Positions 8,595-18,570 of a stretch of 64,000 bases of DNA are shown piece after piece. The DNA is from Vibrio profundi (GTDB lineage: Bacteria; Pseudomonadota; Gammaproteobacteria; Enterobacterales; Vibrionaceae). Each line of letters starts with the position of its first letter. Positions within the stretch are counted from its first letter, which is position 1. A program made the position numbers and the translations under genes. The stretch lies in assembly GCF_005281835.1 (NCBI RefSeq), contig NZ_RZIS01000011.1, positions 80,102 through 144,101 of the forward strand. Direction: 5' to 3'. Below the pieces are notes generated by a model. That model made no database searches. It was given only the letters and a program-made list of their open reading frames with translations, and was not told where the DNA came from.

Positions 8595-10253
8595 TTACGC
8601 AAAGATTTTGTCTAAGTTTTTGATACGCTGAACTACCTTCGTACTTTCAGCTTGAGTCGACTCGAGCAGTTGCCCGATAGACTGAATACTGATTTCCATT
8701 GCCTTTGGCAATTCAGGGTCAATAAAGCTGTGCGGCAACGCACCGTGGAAGTCAGAGCGCGCTTTTCTAAGCTGATGCTCCGCTTCATTTAGCTGCTCTA
8801 ACGCTTTCTCAGCTTTGCTTGCCCACGTTGTATACGTTTCTTCAGCAAGGCCATCATTCGTCACCATACCAACAAGCACTGAGCGATTAGCAATATCTTT
8901 GATCACAAGCTGGTTTGAAGCATCTAGGCCAAACTTAAGTCGACATAAATGGGTATTCTGATTCACGTAACCATAGGTTTCACCTTGGCCTTCTTTGATC
9001 ACTTTTTCAAAGTCATCTTTTGCAATGTAAACCCAGCGGCTATCGCCTTTCTCTGATTCTGAAACCGACATATTGCTTTGAAGTAAAGCCAACTTAATAA
9101 GATTGTTCGCTGTACCCACGCTGTATTTCTTAGCCTTACTCACATCGTATTGATAAACGTCTTTTCGCAAAATGCCCGTAGTGCTTTCCATTGACAAAGA
9201 AATCGCCAGTTCGGACTCTACCGCGTCTTGAACATCTTCAAGATCTTCTTTGCACATTTCGACTTGGCCTTGCACATCTTGTTGATCAAAGGCGTTATTG
9301 AGAGCAAAGTCTTTCACCACGTTTCGTACTACGTCGCGAGATTCAGGGCTATTCCACAGACAATCCTGGAGCAGAAGTAAATCTAATGGGTTGATGGTGT
9401 CTCGGCCATTAAAGAAAGCACTTGCTTTAAGCAGCTTCACTGCTTTCTTCCAACGTCGGTCAGAAACATACAAGTCAGATTCAGCCAAACTCGAACCCTG
9501 TGACTCGATCGTTTCTTCGAGCATGTTTTTGAGCTGATACAGCTTTTCAAACCCGTTATCGGTCAGTTCCAGTTTCTCTAGTTCTTTTTGCCATTGATGG
9601 TATTCAATATCTGTAATAGCTAAGCCTTCAGGGATCACCGCTTCTTGAGGAGTTCCTACCGTCAGCATAGATTTGAAGTTTTGCTTATTTTGAATTCGGT
9701 TAACAAAGATGCGAACCAACATACGATCGTATAACGCATCTAAGCCACTATCTTCATCTGGCAGTTCATTCGATGCTGAAACAAGTAGGCGCATTGGCAC
9801 CCGTTCGATATCGCTGCCATTTTTAAACGTTTTTTCGTTAACCACGGTTAACAGCGTATTAAGAATCGCAGGGCCAGCTTTCCAAATTTCATCTAAGAAT
9901 ACGACTTGCGCGGTTGGTAAGTACCCTTCCGTTAAACGTACATAGCGGCCATTATCTTTTAGCTCTTGAATACTTAATGGCCCGAACACCTCTTCAGGCG
10001 TCGAGAAACGAGTCATTAAGTATTCAAAATAACTACTGTTATCAAAAGCTTGGATAAGTCGCTTAGCGATGAGACTTTTTGCAATGCCAGGGGGGCCAAG
10101 TAGGAATACGCTTTCTCCAGCTAACGCAGCAAGTAAGCAAAGTTTGATTGTATCTTCACGCTCGTAAACCCCATCAGATAGCGCTGCCGCTAACTTGTTA
10201 ATTCGTTCCGATAACAACGCCTTGTCGGCATGCGAATAGATGGATGGGTTCAT
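8595..10253 (-). CDS. ravA: RavA, MoxR-family AAA+ ATPase
   Basis: 552 aa. Walker A GPPGIAKS is near residue 50 and Walker B VFLDEIWKAGP near 118. Sensor and arginine-finger regions match E. coli RavA closely (EYLMTRFSTPEEVFGPLSIQ, then VSDRRWKKA). I place the start at the internal ATG at 10253 (MNPSIYSHADK) because AGGAG sits about 10 nt upstream of it. The longer reading from 10289 adds 12 residues, has no such site and places the Shine-Dalgarno inside the gene. The protein is about 50 residues longer than E. coli RavA (498), the extra lying in the C-terminal LARA/triple-helical part. Operon with viaA. Confidence 0.92.
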   Translation of the reverse strand: MNPSIYSHADKALLSERINKLAAALSDGVYEREDTIKLCLLAALAGESVFLLGPPGIAKSLIAKRLIQAFDNSSYFEYLMTRFSTPEEVFGPLSIQELKDNGRYVRLTEGYLPTAQVVFLDEIWKAGPAILNTLLTVVNEKTFKNGSDIERVPMRLLVSASNELPDEDSGLDALYDRMLVRIFVNRIQNKQNFKSMLTVGTPQEAVIPEGLAITDIEYHQWQKELEKLELTDNGFEKLYQLKNMLEETIESQGSSLAESDLYVSDRRWKKAVKLLKASAFFNGRDTINPLDLLLLQDCLWNSPESRDVVRNVVKDFALNNAFDQQDVQGQVEMCKEDLEDVQDAVESELAISLSMESTTGILRKDVYQYDVSKAKKYSVGTANNLIKLALLQSNMSVSESEKGDSRWVYIAKDDFEKVIKEGQGETYGYVNQNTHLCRLKFGLDASNQLVIKDIANRSVLVGMVTNDGLAEETYTTWASKAEKALEQLNEAEHQLRKARSDFHGALPHSFIDPELPKAMEISIQSIGQLLESTQAESTKVVQRIKNLDKIFA

Positions 10254-10548
10254 CAGTGCGTTACTCCTGGAAACTAATGGTATTTTCAACTGTATATACC
10301 TTTTTATACATTTGTTATCACTTTGTTACAAGTGTATTTTTTTATTTGAATGCTACTTATATCAGGAATTTACAAATGTAATTTTTGAGCAATCAAAGTT
10401 TGCACTTTTGAGATATAAGTCACTAATGGTGTGTAATAGTAATGTGTTCATCGCGTTTTATTGCTTTCACTTCATTCCTATTGTCGTTATTGTTTGCTGC
10501 TCCCCCCTTAATTAAGGGCAGTTAGCTAGATAAAGTGACAACAATTGC

Positions 10549-11064
10549 ATGAGCAAAGTTATCCATAAATGGAAAAACATTTCTCTCGTAGAAGAGAAGG
10601 TTTCATTACCTAACGGAAAGGCCATTAATCACACCACGATTCATCACCCTGGCGCGGCCGTTATCTTGCCAATTACCAGCCAAAACCGTGTTGTATTAAT
10701 AAACCAGTTCAGGCCATCACTAAACAAGTGGTTGCTGGAGCTCCCAGCCGGCACTAAAGAGCAAGGCGAAACTCCTCTAGAATGCGCGTCTCGTGAACTT
10801 GAAGAAGAAACAGGGTTCAGCGCTAGTGAATTCATTACTTTAGGACAAGTTACGCCATTGGCTGGCTTCTGTGATGAAATTCAGCACTTGTTCGTCGCTA
10901 AAGGCTTGGACCATACCTCACGATACGAGTGTGATGACGACGAAGTTATAGAAGTTATAGAGCTCACTATCGAAGAATTAGAAAATAAAATTAAAAACGA
11001 TCAAATTACCGATGCCAAAACCATCGCTTGCTTAAGTAAAGCCAAACTCTGTGGCTATTTATAG
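10549..11064 (+). CDS. Nudix hydrolase (ADP-ribose pyrophosphatase-like)
   Basis: 171 aa with a complete Nudix box: GTKEQGETPLECASRELEEE followed by TGF (about residues 68-90), matching Gx5Ex7REUxEExGU. The sequence N-terminal to the box (VVLINQFRPSLNKWLLELPAG) is typical of ADP-sugar pyrophosphatases that hydrolyse ADP-ribose or similar nucleotide diphosphate sugars. Exact substrate unknown. The ATG at 10549 has no strong ribosome site. It ends 9 bp before ltaE, so co-transcription is likely. Confidence 0.88.
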   Translation: MSKVIHKWKNISLVEEKVSLPNGKAINHTTIHHPGAAVILPITSQNRVVLINQFRPSLNKWLLELPAGTKEQGETPLECASRELEEETGFSASEFITLGQVTPLAGFCDEIQHLFVAKGLDHTSRYECDDDEVIEVIELTIEELENKIKNDQITDAKTIACLSKAKLCGYL

Positions 11065-11073
11065 GAGAGAAAC

Positions 11074-12078
11074 ATGGACTTTCGTTCTGATACCGTAACA
11101 AAACCATCCCAAGCTATGCGTGAAGTCATGGCCAATGCAGAAGTTGGTGACGACGTATACGGTGACGATCCAACAGTAAATGAACTGGAACAATGGGCTG
11201 CAAACGAAGCAGGATTCGAAGCTGCGCTGTTTACCTCGTCTGGTACACAAGCCAATTTGCTTGGTCTAATGGCACATTGTGAGCGCGGTGATGAATACTT
11301 ATGTGGCCAACAAGCGCACAACTACAAGTATGAGGCAGGTGGTGCAGCTGTACTTGGCTCTATCCAGCCCCAGCCAATTGAGAACAACCCAGATGGCACA
11401 TTAGATTTCGACAAGCTTGCCGCTGCGATCAAACCTGATGATAGCCATTTTGCGCGTACTAAACTCCTAAGCTTAGAAAATACTATCAACGGCAAAGTTA
11501 TCCCGTTAGAGTACCTGGCTCAGGCGCGTCAATTCGTAGACAAACACGGCCTACAACTTCACCTTGATGGTGCTCGCGTGTACAACGCGGCAGCTGCACT
11601 AGACGTGCCCGTTAAAGAGATTGGTCAATACTTCGATTCAATGACCATTTGTTTATCCAAAGGCTTAGGTGCGCCAATCGGTTCACTACTGCTTGGAAGT
11701 AAAGAGTACATCGCAAAAGCTCGCCGTTTACGTAAGATGGTCGGTGGTGGTATGCGACAAGCTGGAATTTTAGCTGCTGCTGGAAAAATGGCGCTCACTG
11801 AGAATGTGTCGCAGCTTAAACAAGACCACGAAAACGCAAAAGCGCTAGCTATTGGGTTAAGCAAAATGGAAGGCGTATCAGTTAACCCTGATTTCGTTCA
11901 AACCAATATTGTGTTCGCCAAGCTAGCCGATTCTATCGATATCAATACTATTGCGACTAAGCTCGCGACGGATGGAATTACTGTGTCTCCTGGCAACCCA
12001 ATTCGCTTTGTCACTCATCGCGATATTTCACGTGAAGACATCGACTTGTTCTTAATCAAGTTTAAGTCATATCTATAA
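11074..12078 (+). CDS. ltaE: Low-specificity L-threonine aldolase
   Basis: 334-aa PLP-dependent fold-type I enzyme cleaving L-threonine/L-allo-threonine to glycine and acetaldehyde. It starts MDFRSDTVTKPSQAMREVM, the hallmark family N-terminus. LDGARVYNAA supplies the PLP-binding Asp and TICLSKGLGAPIGS contains the Schiff-base lysine. Strong TAGGAGAG ribosome site before the ATG at 11074. Full length. Confidence 0.96.
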   Translation: MDFRSDTVTKPSQAMREVMANAEVGDDVYGDDPTVNELEQWAANEAGFEAALFTSSGTQANLLGLMAHCERGDEYLCGQQAHNYKYEAGGAAVLGSIQPQPIENNPDGTLDFDKLAAAIKPDDSHFARTKLLSLENTINGKVIPLEYLAQARQFVDKHGLQLHLDGARVYNAAAALDVPVKEIGQYFDSMTICLSKGLGAPIGSLLLGSKEYIAKARRLRKMVGGGMRQAGILAAAGKMALTENVSQLKQDHENAKALAIGLSKMEGVSVNPDFVQTNIVFAKLADSIDINTIATKLATDGITVSPGNPIRFVTHRDISREDIDLFLIKFKSYL

Positions 12079-12090
12079 GCAAATACCTTG

Positions 12091-12118
12091 AGCTTCCCCT
12101 AGGGGAAGCTTTAATCTT
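12091..12118 (+). terminator. Hairpin after ltaE
   Basis: Perfect 20-nt palindrome AGCTTCCCCTAGGGGAAGCT (12091-12110) followed by TTAATCTT. The T-run is weak, so this may be a partial terminator ahead of the cytochrome gene. Confidence 0.6.
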
Positions 12119-12145
12119 AGGTCAAACACACCGAACGTTAGACCT

Positions 12146-12463
12146 ATGTTTAGACAGTTATTCATATCGCTCACAGTTGTTATTTCTTTACCTGCCTTAT
12201 CTTCAGAGTTTGGAGATCCTGAGCAAGGTAAAATCAAGTCCCCAAGCTGCGTATATTGCCACGGCTCAAATGGGGTTAGTTCAAATTCGTCCTACCCCAA
12301 TTTGGCAGGACAAGATCCACTCTACCTATTTAATACAATGAAAGGCTATCAACGAGGTGAACGCCAAGGCGCATTCGCGGAAATGATGAAATCTCAGCTT
12401 CGACAGCTTAATGATCAAGACCTCAAAGATATAGCCGCTTTCTATTCAAACCAGTCTAATTAG
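12146..12463 (+). CDS. Periplasmic class I c-type cytochrome (c553-like)
   Basis: 105 aa. Signal peptide with a hydrophobic core and an AxSSE-like cleavage region (MFRQLFISLTVVISLPALSS). One haem attachment site, CVYCH (about residue 36), and a later conserved region (YPNLAGQDPLYLFNTMKGY) typical of small monohaem cytochromes; Met ligand candidates lie in EMMKSQL. It probably shuttles electrons in the periplasm. Redox partner unknown. Confidence 0.88.
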   Translation: MFRQLFISLTVVISLPALSSEFGDPEQGKIKSPSCVYCHGSNGVSSNSSYPNLAGQDPLYLFNTMKGYQRGERQGAFAEMMKSQLRQLNDQDLKDIAAFYSNQSN

Positions 12464-12504
12464 GCTATATAAAACACTCACGACTCTCACATCATGAGGT
12501 TTTG

Positions 12505-13260
12505 ATGCCCTACCCATCTGCACAAAAACACGGTCCAATAACTCAGTACAAGCCCAATATATATTGGGTGAAAGGCAGTGTTTCACTTAAAGCACCACAT
12601 TCACGATTTGGCCCACTGACTTTAAAGTTCAGCCGTAATATGTGCATTATTAAACAAGGTCAATCTTTAATCTTAATCAATTCAGTAAGGCTAAATGAAA
12701 ACGCGTTAGCAGAGTTAGATGAACTTGGCACGGTTAAACATGTTATACGCCTAGCGGCTTTTCACGGGATGGATGACCCTTTCTACAAAGATAGATACGG
12801 CGCTGACGTATGGTCAGTTGATGCGCCTTATTTTCGTGGTGTAGACCCTACCAAACCCGAGAATATTTACTTTAAACCCGACCATCGACTTCACGCAGGG
12901 TGTAACCTACCACTTGAAAATAGTAACTATTTTGAGATTGATTCTGGTACGTTAAACGAGGGCTTGTTACGAATAGAACAAGATGAAGGGATAGCGATTT
13001 CTGGTGATAGCTTACAAAACTGGCTTGCACCGGACGAATATTTCAATTTAAGTGCTCGATTGATGATGAGTAAGATGGGCTTCATCAGGGAGTGTGGAAT
13101 TGGTCCTGGTTGGATTCAAGCAACAAAACCAGATCTCACAGCGATACTGCCTTTTTTAGAGCAACCATTTGAATGTTTGATCCCTTCTCACGGTGAATTA
13201 GTCACGTCGCGAGCCAGTGAGAAGTTTAAACGTTCCGTCCAAAAACTCATTCATAACTAG
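12505..13260 (+). CDS. MBL-fold-like hydrolase family protein (DUF4336-like), function unknown
   Basis: 251 aa. Starts at the ATG at 12505, with GAGG six bases upstream. The preceding TTG at 12502 is in frame but less likely. The sequence (YWVKGSVSLKAPHSRFGPLTL, then VKHVIRLAAFHGMDDPFYKDRYGA and IPSHGELV) resembles a metallo-beta-lactamase-fold family often annotated as MBL hydrolase. The standard HxHxDH motif is not evident, so catalytic activity is uncertain. No signal peptide; probably cytoplasmic. Confidence 0.7.
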   Translation: MPYPSAQKHGPITQYKPNIYWVKGSVSLKAPHSRFGPLTLKFSRNMCIIKQGQSLILINSVRLNENALAELDELGTVKHVIRLAAFHGMDDPFYKDRYGADVWSVDAPYFRGVDPTKPENIYFKPDHRLHAGCNLPLENSNYFEIDSGTLNEGLLRIEQDEGIAISGDSLQNWLAPDEYFNLSARLMMSKMGFIRECGIGPGWIQATKPDLTAILPFLEQPFECLIPSHGELVTSRASEKFKRSVQKLIHN

Positions 13261-13285
13261 GTTAAGGCATTATTCATCCCACCAG

Positions 13286-13315
13286 CAAAAAGAGCGACAT
13301 ATCGCCGCTCTTTAC
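13286..13315. terminator. Bidirectional intrinsic terminator
   Basis: AAAGAGCG (13289-13296) and CGCTCTTT (13306-13313) with flanking A and T runs, lying between the convergent MBL-like gene and the RND permease gene. Confidence 0.8.
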
Positions 13316-13337
13316 ATCAAAGTGGCCTAAATCCAGA

Positions 13338-16300
13338 TCAACTATTTGTGTTCGCTTGATCGTCTAGGTTTTTCTTCGCTGGCAACAGATAAATCATCCC
13401 GCTTTTAATTTTCCCTAGTAAATTGCCGACGTCCTGTAAAATTAGATACAGACACGGCACCAATACTAAGGTCAATAACGTTGCAAACAGCACAGCAAAG
13501 CCGAGTGCTACTGCCATCGGTATTACAAACTTCGCTTGCAGACTGGTTTCAAACATTATTGGTAATACGCCAACAAACGTCGTGATTGACGTTAAAGTTA
13601 TCGCTCTGAATCGAGCACAACCCGCTTCTACCACCGCCTGTTTGATATCCATCCCCTTCGCTCTAACCTGATTCACGTAGTCGGTCATCACGAGCGAATC
13701 GTTAATCACAACCCCAGCGGCGGCAATCAAGCCAAATGTCGACATCATGCTCAAATCTAAACCAAACGCGTAATGCCCCCAAATCGCCCCTGTTAGGCTA
13801 AATGGGATCACCGACATAATGATCAACGGTTGGCTATAGCTTTTCAGTGGAACCGCTAGCAAAATGTAAACTATGATCATACCGGCAATAAAGAACATGA
13901 TCTGTTCACTCTGTTGAGCTTGTTGCTCTTCAATTGAACCGCCAAGTTCTGTTTTAACCGATGGAAATTGCTCTTTTAGCTCACTCAATAGATTTTCTTG
14001 AATGTTTTCTACAACTTCCCCCGGTTCTACGACTTCTTCGTCGATAGACCCGTACACATAGACGGTTCGGAAGCCTTGTTCACGGCGTATTTCACTCACG
14101 CCCGGCTTTTCTTCAATTTTCACCACATCACCCAGCATCACTTTTTTTCCTGCGGATGTTGTAATGACTGCATAACGCAACGAAGAAAATGCTTCTCTGG
14201 TCAGTTTCGGGTAACGCACCATGACTTTAATTTCTTCACCATCACGTATGATGCGTTGTGCTTCTCCACCGTAGAAGCTTCCTCCTACCTGCAAAGCGAT
14301 ATCGGTAAGGTCAAGGCCCAAATCATAAGCAACTGGCGCTAACGATAATAGAACTTCTCTGCTACCTGCATCAATGGATGAAGATATGTCGTACAAACCT
14401 TTTTGTGCTTGCAACTGAGAAATCAACTGACGCCCCGCTTCATTAAGCGTTTGAATATCCGAACCAAACAGTAAGTAACCAAACTCGTCTGCTTTCCCAC
14501 CTCCATTTACATCATCTTCAATCGTAAAGCTTTTTAACCCCGGTATTACGGGCATGTTTTCACGCCACTTTCTCGACAACTCAAAGGTATTAAAAGGCCT
14601 TAGCTCTTCATCCACTAATGGAACAATGATGCGCCCTGCTGTGCGTCCACTATTGAATGACAGCATGTCTTTGATCATACCTTGCCCAAACTCTGAGACA
14701 GTCTCATCTTCAACTTGCCAAATCACGGATTCAATTTCTTTCAATGCCGCTATAGTTTGTTCACTCGACACATTGTCATTCATCGATATTTCAATGCTCG
14801 GAAAATCATGAGGCACTTTTGGCGTCGGAACGATACGAACATAGCTTGCCATGACCATTGCAATGCTGATCGCTAATACTGCGATAAACAAAGCTAATAC
14901 CGACCAACGCCAATGAGTACAAACGGTGACAAAACGTTTGTAAGGGCCATTAACAAAACCGAAGAAACGTTGGTTAAAACGGTCGCGCCAGCCACCTTTC
15001 TTAATTGGTGGGTAGCGAGTATGTGCTAAGTGCGCTGGCAAAATAAGTTTAGATTCGATCAAACTAAACACCAGGCACAAGATCACCACCGATGCGATAC
15101 CAAAAAAGAAGGCTCGTTCAGGCCCCGTCGACATAATAAATGGCGCAAAAACTGCGATAGTCGTTAACACACCGAAAGTAGCAGGCGTAGCGACTTTTTG
15201 TACACCGCGCACAACATTATCGACGCCCCCACCACTTTTTTCGATTTCGGTATAAGCGCTTTCACCGATGACAATGGCATCATCAACAACGATCCCGAGC
15301 ACCATAATAAAAGCGAACAGTGAAATAATATTGATGCTCACACCCACAACTGGCATCAACATAACGGCACCCAAGAAGCACACAGGGAGGCCCACCATAA
15401 CCCACATGGCTAAACGTACTCGTAAGAAAATACTTAGCATCAACGCCACTAAAAACGCACCTTGAAGTAAGTTCTTAAGCATCATGTCTAAACGCGCATT
15501 TAGGTAGTACGTCATATCGACAAGGGTTTTGATTTGCATCCCTTGTGGCAAAGTTTCGTTTTTGTGTTCAATGTAGGCTTTAACCGATTCCGCAACCGTA
15601 ACCATATTTTGGTCTTTAGTCGCTTTTACGGAGAAGTAAACCGCGTTCTGGCCGCTGTATTTGAAGTACCTTTCTGCTTCCGTAAAGCCATCTTTAATAG
15701 TAGCAATATCTTGCAGCAGTACTTTGCCACCATTTGCACCAATTTTTACAGGAATTGATCTGAATTCATCTCCCCTGTAATACTGATTTTCAATACGAAC
15801 AGAAATCATTCCAGAATTTGTGCGCACTTCCCCCGCTGAATAATTAGCCGAATAACGCTTAATCGCTTCACTCACATCATTGAGCGTCAAATCATATTTA
15901 CGAAGTATCTTAGGCTCTACCTCAATAGCAATCTCTTCTTCTGGCGCACTTAAGTCCACCAGCATTACATTGTTTAGCAGTAACAACTCATCTTCTATTT
16001 TTTTGGCTATTGGCTTAAGCTCTTCTAGTGGTTTATCTGCTACCAAAGACATTTCGATAACGTCTTGTCTAAACTCAGCTTGATAAACGTTAATAGGCTC
16101 CATAGCCGCTGGGAAGCTAGCGATTGTATCGACACGCTGCTTAACATTGTCGAGCACTTCAGATAAGTCGCGATCGACATCAATTTCCAAAGAAATATGG
16201 CCGCTACCTCTACTTGCCGTAGATACCGCTTTTTTTATTCCAGTGACATCCTTTAGGGACTCTTCTAATTTTACGAGAATGCTTTCCTCAATTTCCTGAG

Positions 16301-16484
16301 GCGATGCACCCGGATATGAAGCACTTACATTTACATAGTTGATCTCAATGTTAGGAAACATTTGTCGCTGGATAAAAAAGTAACTGACCGTGCCCATTAT
16401 CAATAGAAATACCATCAACAAGTTGGCTGCAACAGAGTTGTTAGCAAAATACGCTATGATGCCTTTCGGTTTTAACTGTTCCAT
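13338..16484 (-). CDS. RND-family efflux permease (AcrB/AcrD/AcrF superfamily)
   Basis: 1048-aa inner-membrane, proton-driven drug exporter. 12 predicted TM helices in the RND 1+5+1+5 layout: TM1 VAANLLMVFLLIMGTVSYFF, the two large periplasmic loops, TM4 with GIVVDDAIVIGE (the paired Asp of proton relay), and TM10 with VVINDSLVMTDYVN. The TM10 Lys of AcrB is replaced by Asn in this subfamily. The gene starts 9 nt after the adaptor stop, so it is one operon. No TolC-like gene is adjacent, so the outer-membrane channel is encoded elsewhere. Substrates cannot be predicted. Confidence 0.93.
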   Translation of the reverse strand: MEQLKPKGIIAYFANNSVAANLLMVFLLIMGTVSYFFIQRQMFPNIEINYVNVSASYPGASPQEIEESILVKLEESLKDVTGIKKAVSTASRGSGHISLEIDVDRDLSEVLDNVKQRVDTIASFPAAMEPINVYQAEFRQDVIEMSLVADKPLEELKPIAKKIEDELLLLNNVMLVDLSAPEEEIAIEVEPKILRKYDLTLNDVSEAIKRYSANYSAGEVRTNSGMISVRIENQYYRGDEFRSIPVKIGANGGKVLLQDIATIKDGFTEAERYFKYSGQNAVYFSVKATKDQNMVTVAESVKAYIEHKNETLPQGMQIKTLVDMTYYLNARLDMMLKNLLQGAFLVALMLSIFLRVRLAMWVMVGLPVCFLGAVMLMPVVGVSINIISLFAFIMVLGIVVDDAIVIGESAYTEIEKSGGGVDNVVRGVQKVATPATFGVLTTIAVFAPFIMSTGPERAFFFGIASVVILCLVFSLIESKLILPAHLAHTRYPPIKKGGWRDRFNQRFFGFVNGPYKRFVTVCTHWRWSVLALFIAVLAISIAMVMASYVRIVPTPKVPHDFPSIEISMNDNVSSEQTIAALKEIESVIWQVEDETVSEFGQGMIKDMLSFNSGRTAGRIIVPLVDEELRPFNTFELSRKWRENMPVIPGLKSFTIEDDVNGGGKADEFGYLLFGSDIQTLNEAGRQLISQLQAQKGLYDISSSIDAGSREVLLSLAPVAYDLGLDLTDIALQVGGSFYGGEAQRIIRDGEEIKVMVRYPKLTREAFSSLRYAVITTSAGKKVMLGDVVKIEEKPGVSEIRREQGFRTVYVYGSIDEEVVEPGEVVENIQENLLSELKEQFPSVKTELGGSIEEQQAQQSEQIMFFIAGMIIVYILLAVPLKSYSQPLIIMSVIPFSLTGAIWGHYAFGLDLSMMSTFGLIAAAGVVINDSLVMTDYVNQVRAKGMDIKQAVVEAGCARFRAITLTSITTFVGVLPIMFETSLQAKFVIPMAVALGFAVLFATLLTLVLVPCLYLILQDVGNLLGKIKSGMIYLLPAKKNLDDQANTNS

Positions 16485-16493
16485 GTCTTAGCC

Positions 16494-17648
16494 CTATTGC
16501 TGTCGCTCAACTGTGGTGATATTACTATTCGCTACTTTGACAGCCATTCCAGATTGCGGGTATTCAGGAAGGGTTAATACCAAGTTGTCTTGCTGTTCAA
16601 TCCCCGATGCAATCAGCAGAAACTCTCCTTCCGCTCTAACAACGTTTACCGTTCTTGGTTGTAGTTCTTGTTTTTCATCCATGACCCAAACCGTACGATT
16701 GTTAACGTACTCTTGCGGAAGTTTGTAGATATGCTGAAGCTCTTTACCACCAAAACTCACTTCAACGTAAGAGCCAAACTTCATTGCAGGCAAACCGCTA
16801 TCTAGACCATAAGGATCTTGGATTCTAACGACCATGTTCACCATGCGCGTACTGCTATCTATCACACCTAGGTCTCGGTCGATTAAGCCCTCCCGTACCA
16901 CTTCCATGATGCCGTCTTGTTTCAATGTTGCGGTTAGATCTTTGAGTGTTTCTGGTAAAAAAGCGCTATCAAAGCCCGCTATTGGTATTTGAACTTCAGC
17001 GGCTTCGACATTATTAATGACTGCGACTTGAGCACCAGCAGAAACATACTGACCGACACCGATATCACGCTCGATCACTAGCGCGTCGTATGGCGCAATT
17101 ACCGTGCAATTATCTAGATCACGACGAGCACGCTTGAGTGAAGCTTTAGCTGATTTTACTTGCGCTTGCGCACTCAATAGCTGAGGTTTTCTTAAATAAA
17201 GATCGCTTACCTGCTTATCACTGATCTTTTTCGCTTGTCTCTCTGCAACTTTTGCTTTCGCTTGCTCCTCAATCAAAGCAGCACGTGCACTAGCTAAATT
17301 GGCTTCCGCTTCTAATACGGCGGCTTCATAATTATCTTTTTCTATCGAAAAAAGTACTTCACCACGCTTTACGATCCCGCCCGTGATAAAGTTCTGGTGC
17401 CAGCTCACCACTTCGCCTGAAACATGCGCAGAGAGCTTGGTGGTTTCTAATGGTTGCACTTCACCATAACTAGTAATGACCACCTTATGATCGGTAGGAA
17501 ATAGCTTGGACACTTGCACCGTCGGTTCTTTTTCAATCTCAGTTTTACTTTCTGTTTCTGGGGCGCTCGCCGCTATCGCACTGTAACCACCATAAGCACC
17601 ACCAAGTAAAACGAGTGGAAACAACCAACGTAATGATTTAACGATCAT
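16494..17648 (-). CDS. RND efflux periplasmic adaptor (membrane fusion protein)
   Basis: 384 aa. N-terminal membrane anchor/signal (LRWLFPLVLLGGAYGGYSAI), then the lipoyl/biotinyl half (GEVVSWHQNFITGGIVKRGE), a coiled-coil hairpin with Ala/Lys/Glu-rich helices (AAVLEAEANLASARAALIEE), and the returning lipoyl half (APYDALVIERDIGVGQYV). No lipobox Cys. ATG at 17648 with AAGGAA upstream. First gene of the two-gene pump operon, linking the permease to an outer-membrane channel. Confidence 0.92.
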   Translation of the reverse strand: MIVKSLRWLFPLVLLGGAYGGYSAIAASAPETESKTEIEKEPTVQVSKLFPTDHKVVITSYGEVQPLETTKLSAHVSGEVVSWHQNFITGGIVKRGEVLFSIEKDNYEAAVLEAEANLASARAALIEEQAKAKVAERQAKKISDKQVSDLYLRKPQLLSAQAQVKSAKASLKRARRDLDNCTVIAPYDALVIERDIGVGQYVSAGAQVAVINNVEAAEVQIPIAGFDSAFLPETLKDLTATLKQDGIMEVVREGLIDRDLGVIDSSTRMVNMVVRIQDPYGLDSGLPAMKFGSYVEVSFGGKELQHIYKLPQEYVNNRTVWVMDEKQELQPRTVNVVRAEGEFLLIASGIEQQDNLVLTLPEYPQSGMAVKVANSNITTVERQQ

Positions 17649-18138
17649 CAGAATTCCTTTTTGTTATACGCCCTGACTACCCGAAGAAATCTCTTGAAAA
17701 TCATTCAACTGGGCATTTAGGTATAAGACCCATGATTTTATAGAAGTTCACTTATCATTGTTAATATTTATATGTAGTAAATAATCTATAACCTTTTAGC
17801 AACCATTTCGCTCTCAGCAAACCCTGTGCCAAGCCCGAACATCACTATTTTTAATGAATCCGCACTATCAAGAGACGAACCAACGATGCTTTTTGGTAAA
17901 TTTAGCCAACTATTGGCTATTTCTACCTATTGGTGTTTTTATGAGAGAGGTTTAGGAATAACTGCGCTATGAAGTAGGTATTGTAGGTAGGGAAGTAATT
18001 AAATTGGGATAACTAGAGCAACTCTTAGCGGCCACCTTGGGAGAGTAAGCACATCCTATAAACAAGCGTTCTTTATGTGATTTTTTATTGGTCGACCGTA
18101 TATTTATCTTCTTGATCTATAGTTACTGACGGATTTTA
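17649..18138. other. Intergenic region upstream of the efflux operon
   Basis: About 490 bp, AT-rich near the adaptor gene, presumably with its promoter. I find no confident operator or ORF. It is bounded on the right by the decayed PAAR-like fragment. Confidence 0.4.
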
Positions 18139-18450
18139 AGCACCACCAATGCACATAGTGTTGGCTGAATTAATCGTCATGTGTTCGAAAAGGCTGAATA
18201 CGTGAAAACTTTCGACCTTACCTGTTGGAGAAGCAGATATAAAGTCAGCTTCCATGATGCCAGAAGCTACACTCTTTTTTCACCACCGGTATCATCAGTA
18301 CTGGCTGTGAGTTTACTGCCTTTGGTTGCAATGCTATTGCTGCCATCCATTGATACGTGGTTGTGCCACCAGCAAGAACTGCCGATACGGTACTATCGCT
18401 ATAAGAGATAGGAACGATCGGCTTTCCGACCTTAGCTAACCAAACAGCTT
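18139..18450 (-). pseudogene. Decayed DUF4150 PAAR-like domain fragment
   Basis: Nucleotide alignment by eye with the intact PAAR-like gene (about 23145-23465) shows clear co-linear similarity across about 310 bp, for example shared CACATRGTGTTGGCT, GTTGGAGARGCAGA, GTACTGGCTGT and GGGATAGGAAC-like blocks. Translation on the minus strand recovers KVGKPIVPISYSD and LAGGTTT, then loses frame where CGTATC has lost a base, and a later stop appears. No start codon or upstream promoter is retained. It is the footprint of a second T6SS spike/effector gene downstream of the immunity string. Confidence 0.82.
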
Positions 18451-18570
18451 AATAAAACCAATATACAATCAGAAAAACTCTGAATATTCATCTACAGAGA
18501 AAAAATCGATACTTGTAACTCCTACCTCCTTAAATTTATCAACTATAGACTTATGTGAAAACAGAAATAT

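Noticed and set aside
8397..8615. Plus-strand 72-codon frame across the viaA/ravA boundary
   Set aside because: Antisense to viaA; no promoter or start features.
10254..10515. Plus-strand hydrophobic-looking frame upstream of the Nudix gene
   Set aside because: Begins inside ravA on the opposite strand, AT-rich and without ribosome site; looks like intergenic DNA.
11055..11321. Two overlapping minus-strand frames within ltaE
   Set aside because: Opposite-strand shadows of a strongly conserved enzyme.
18181..18411. 76-codon plus-strand open frame
   Set aside because: It lies on the opposite strand of the decayed PAAR-like fragment, with no ribosome site or family resemblance.
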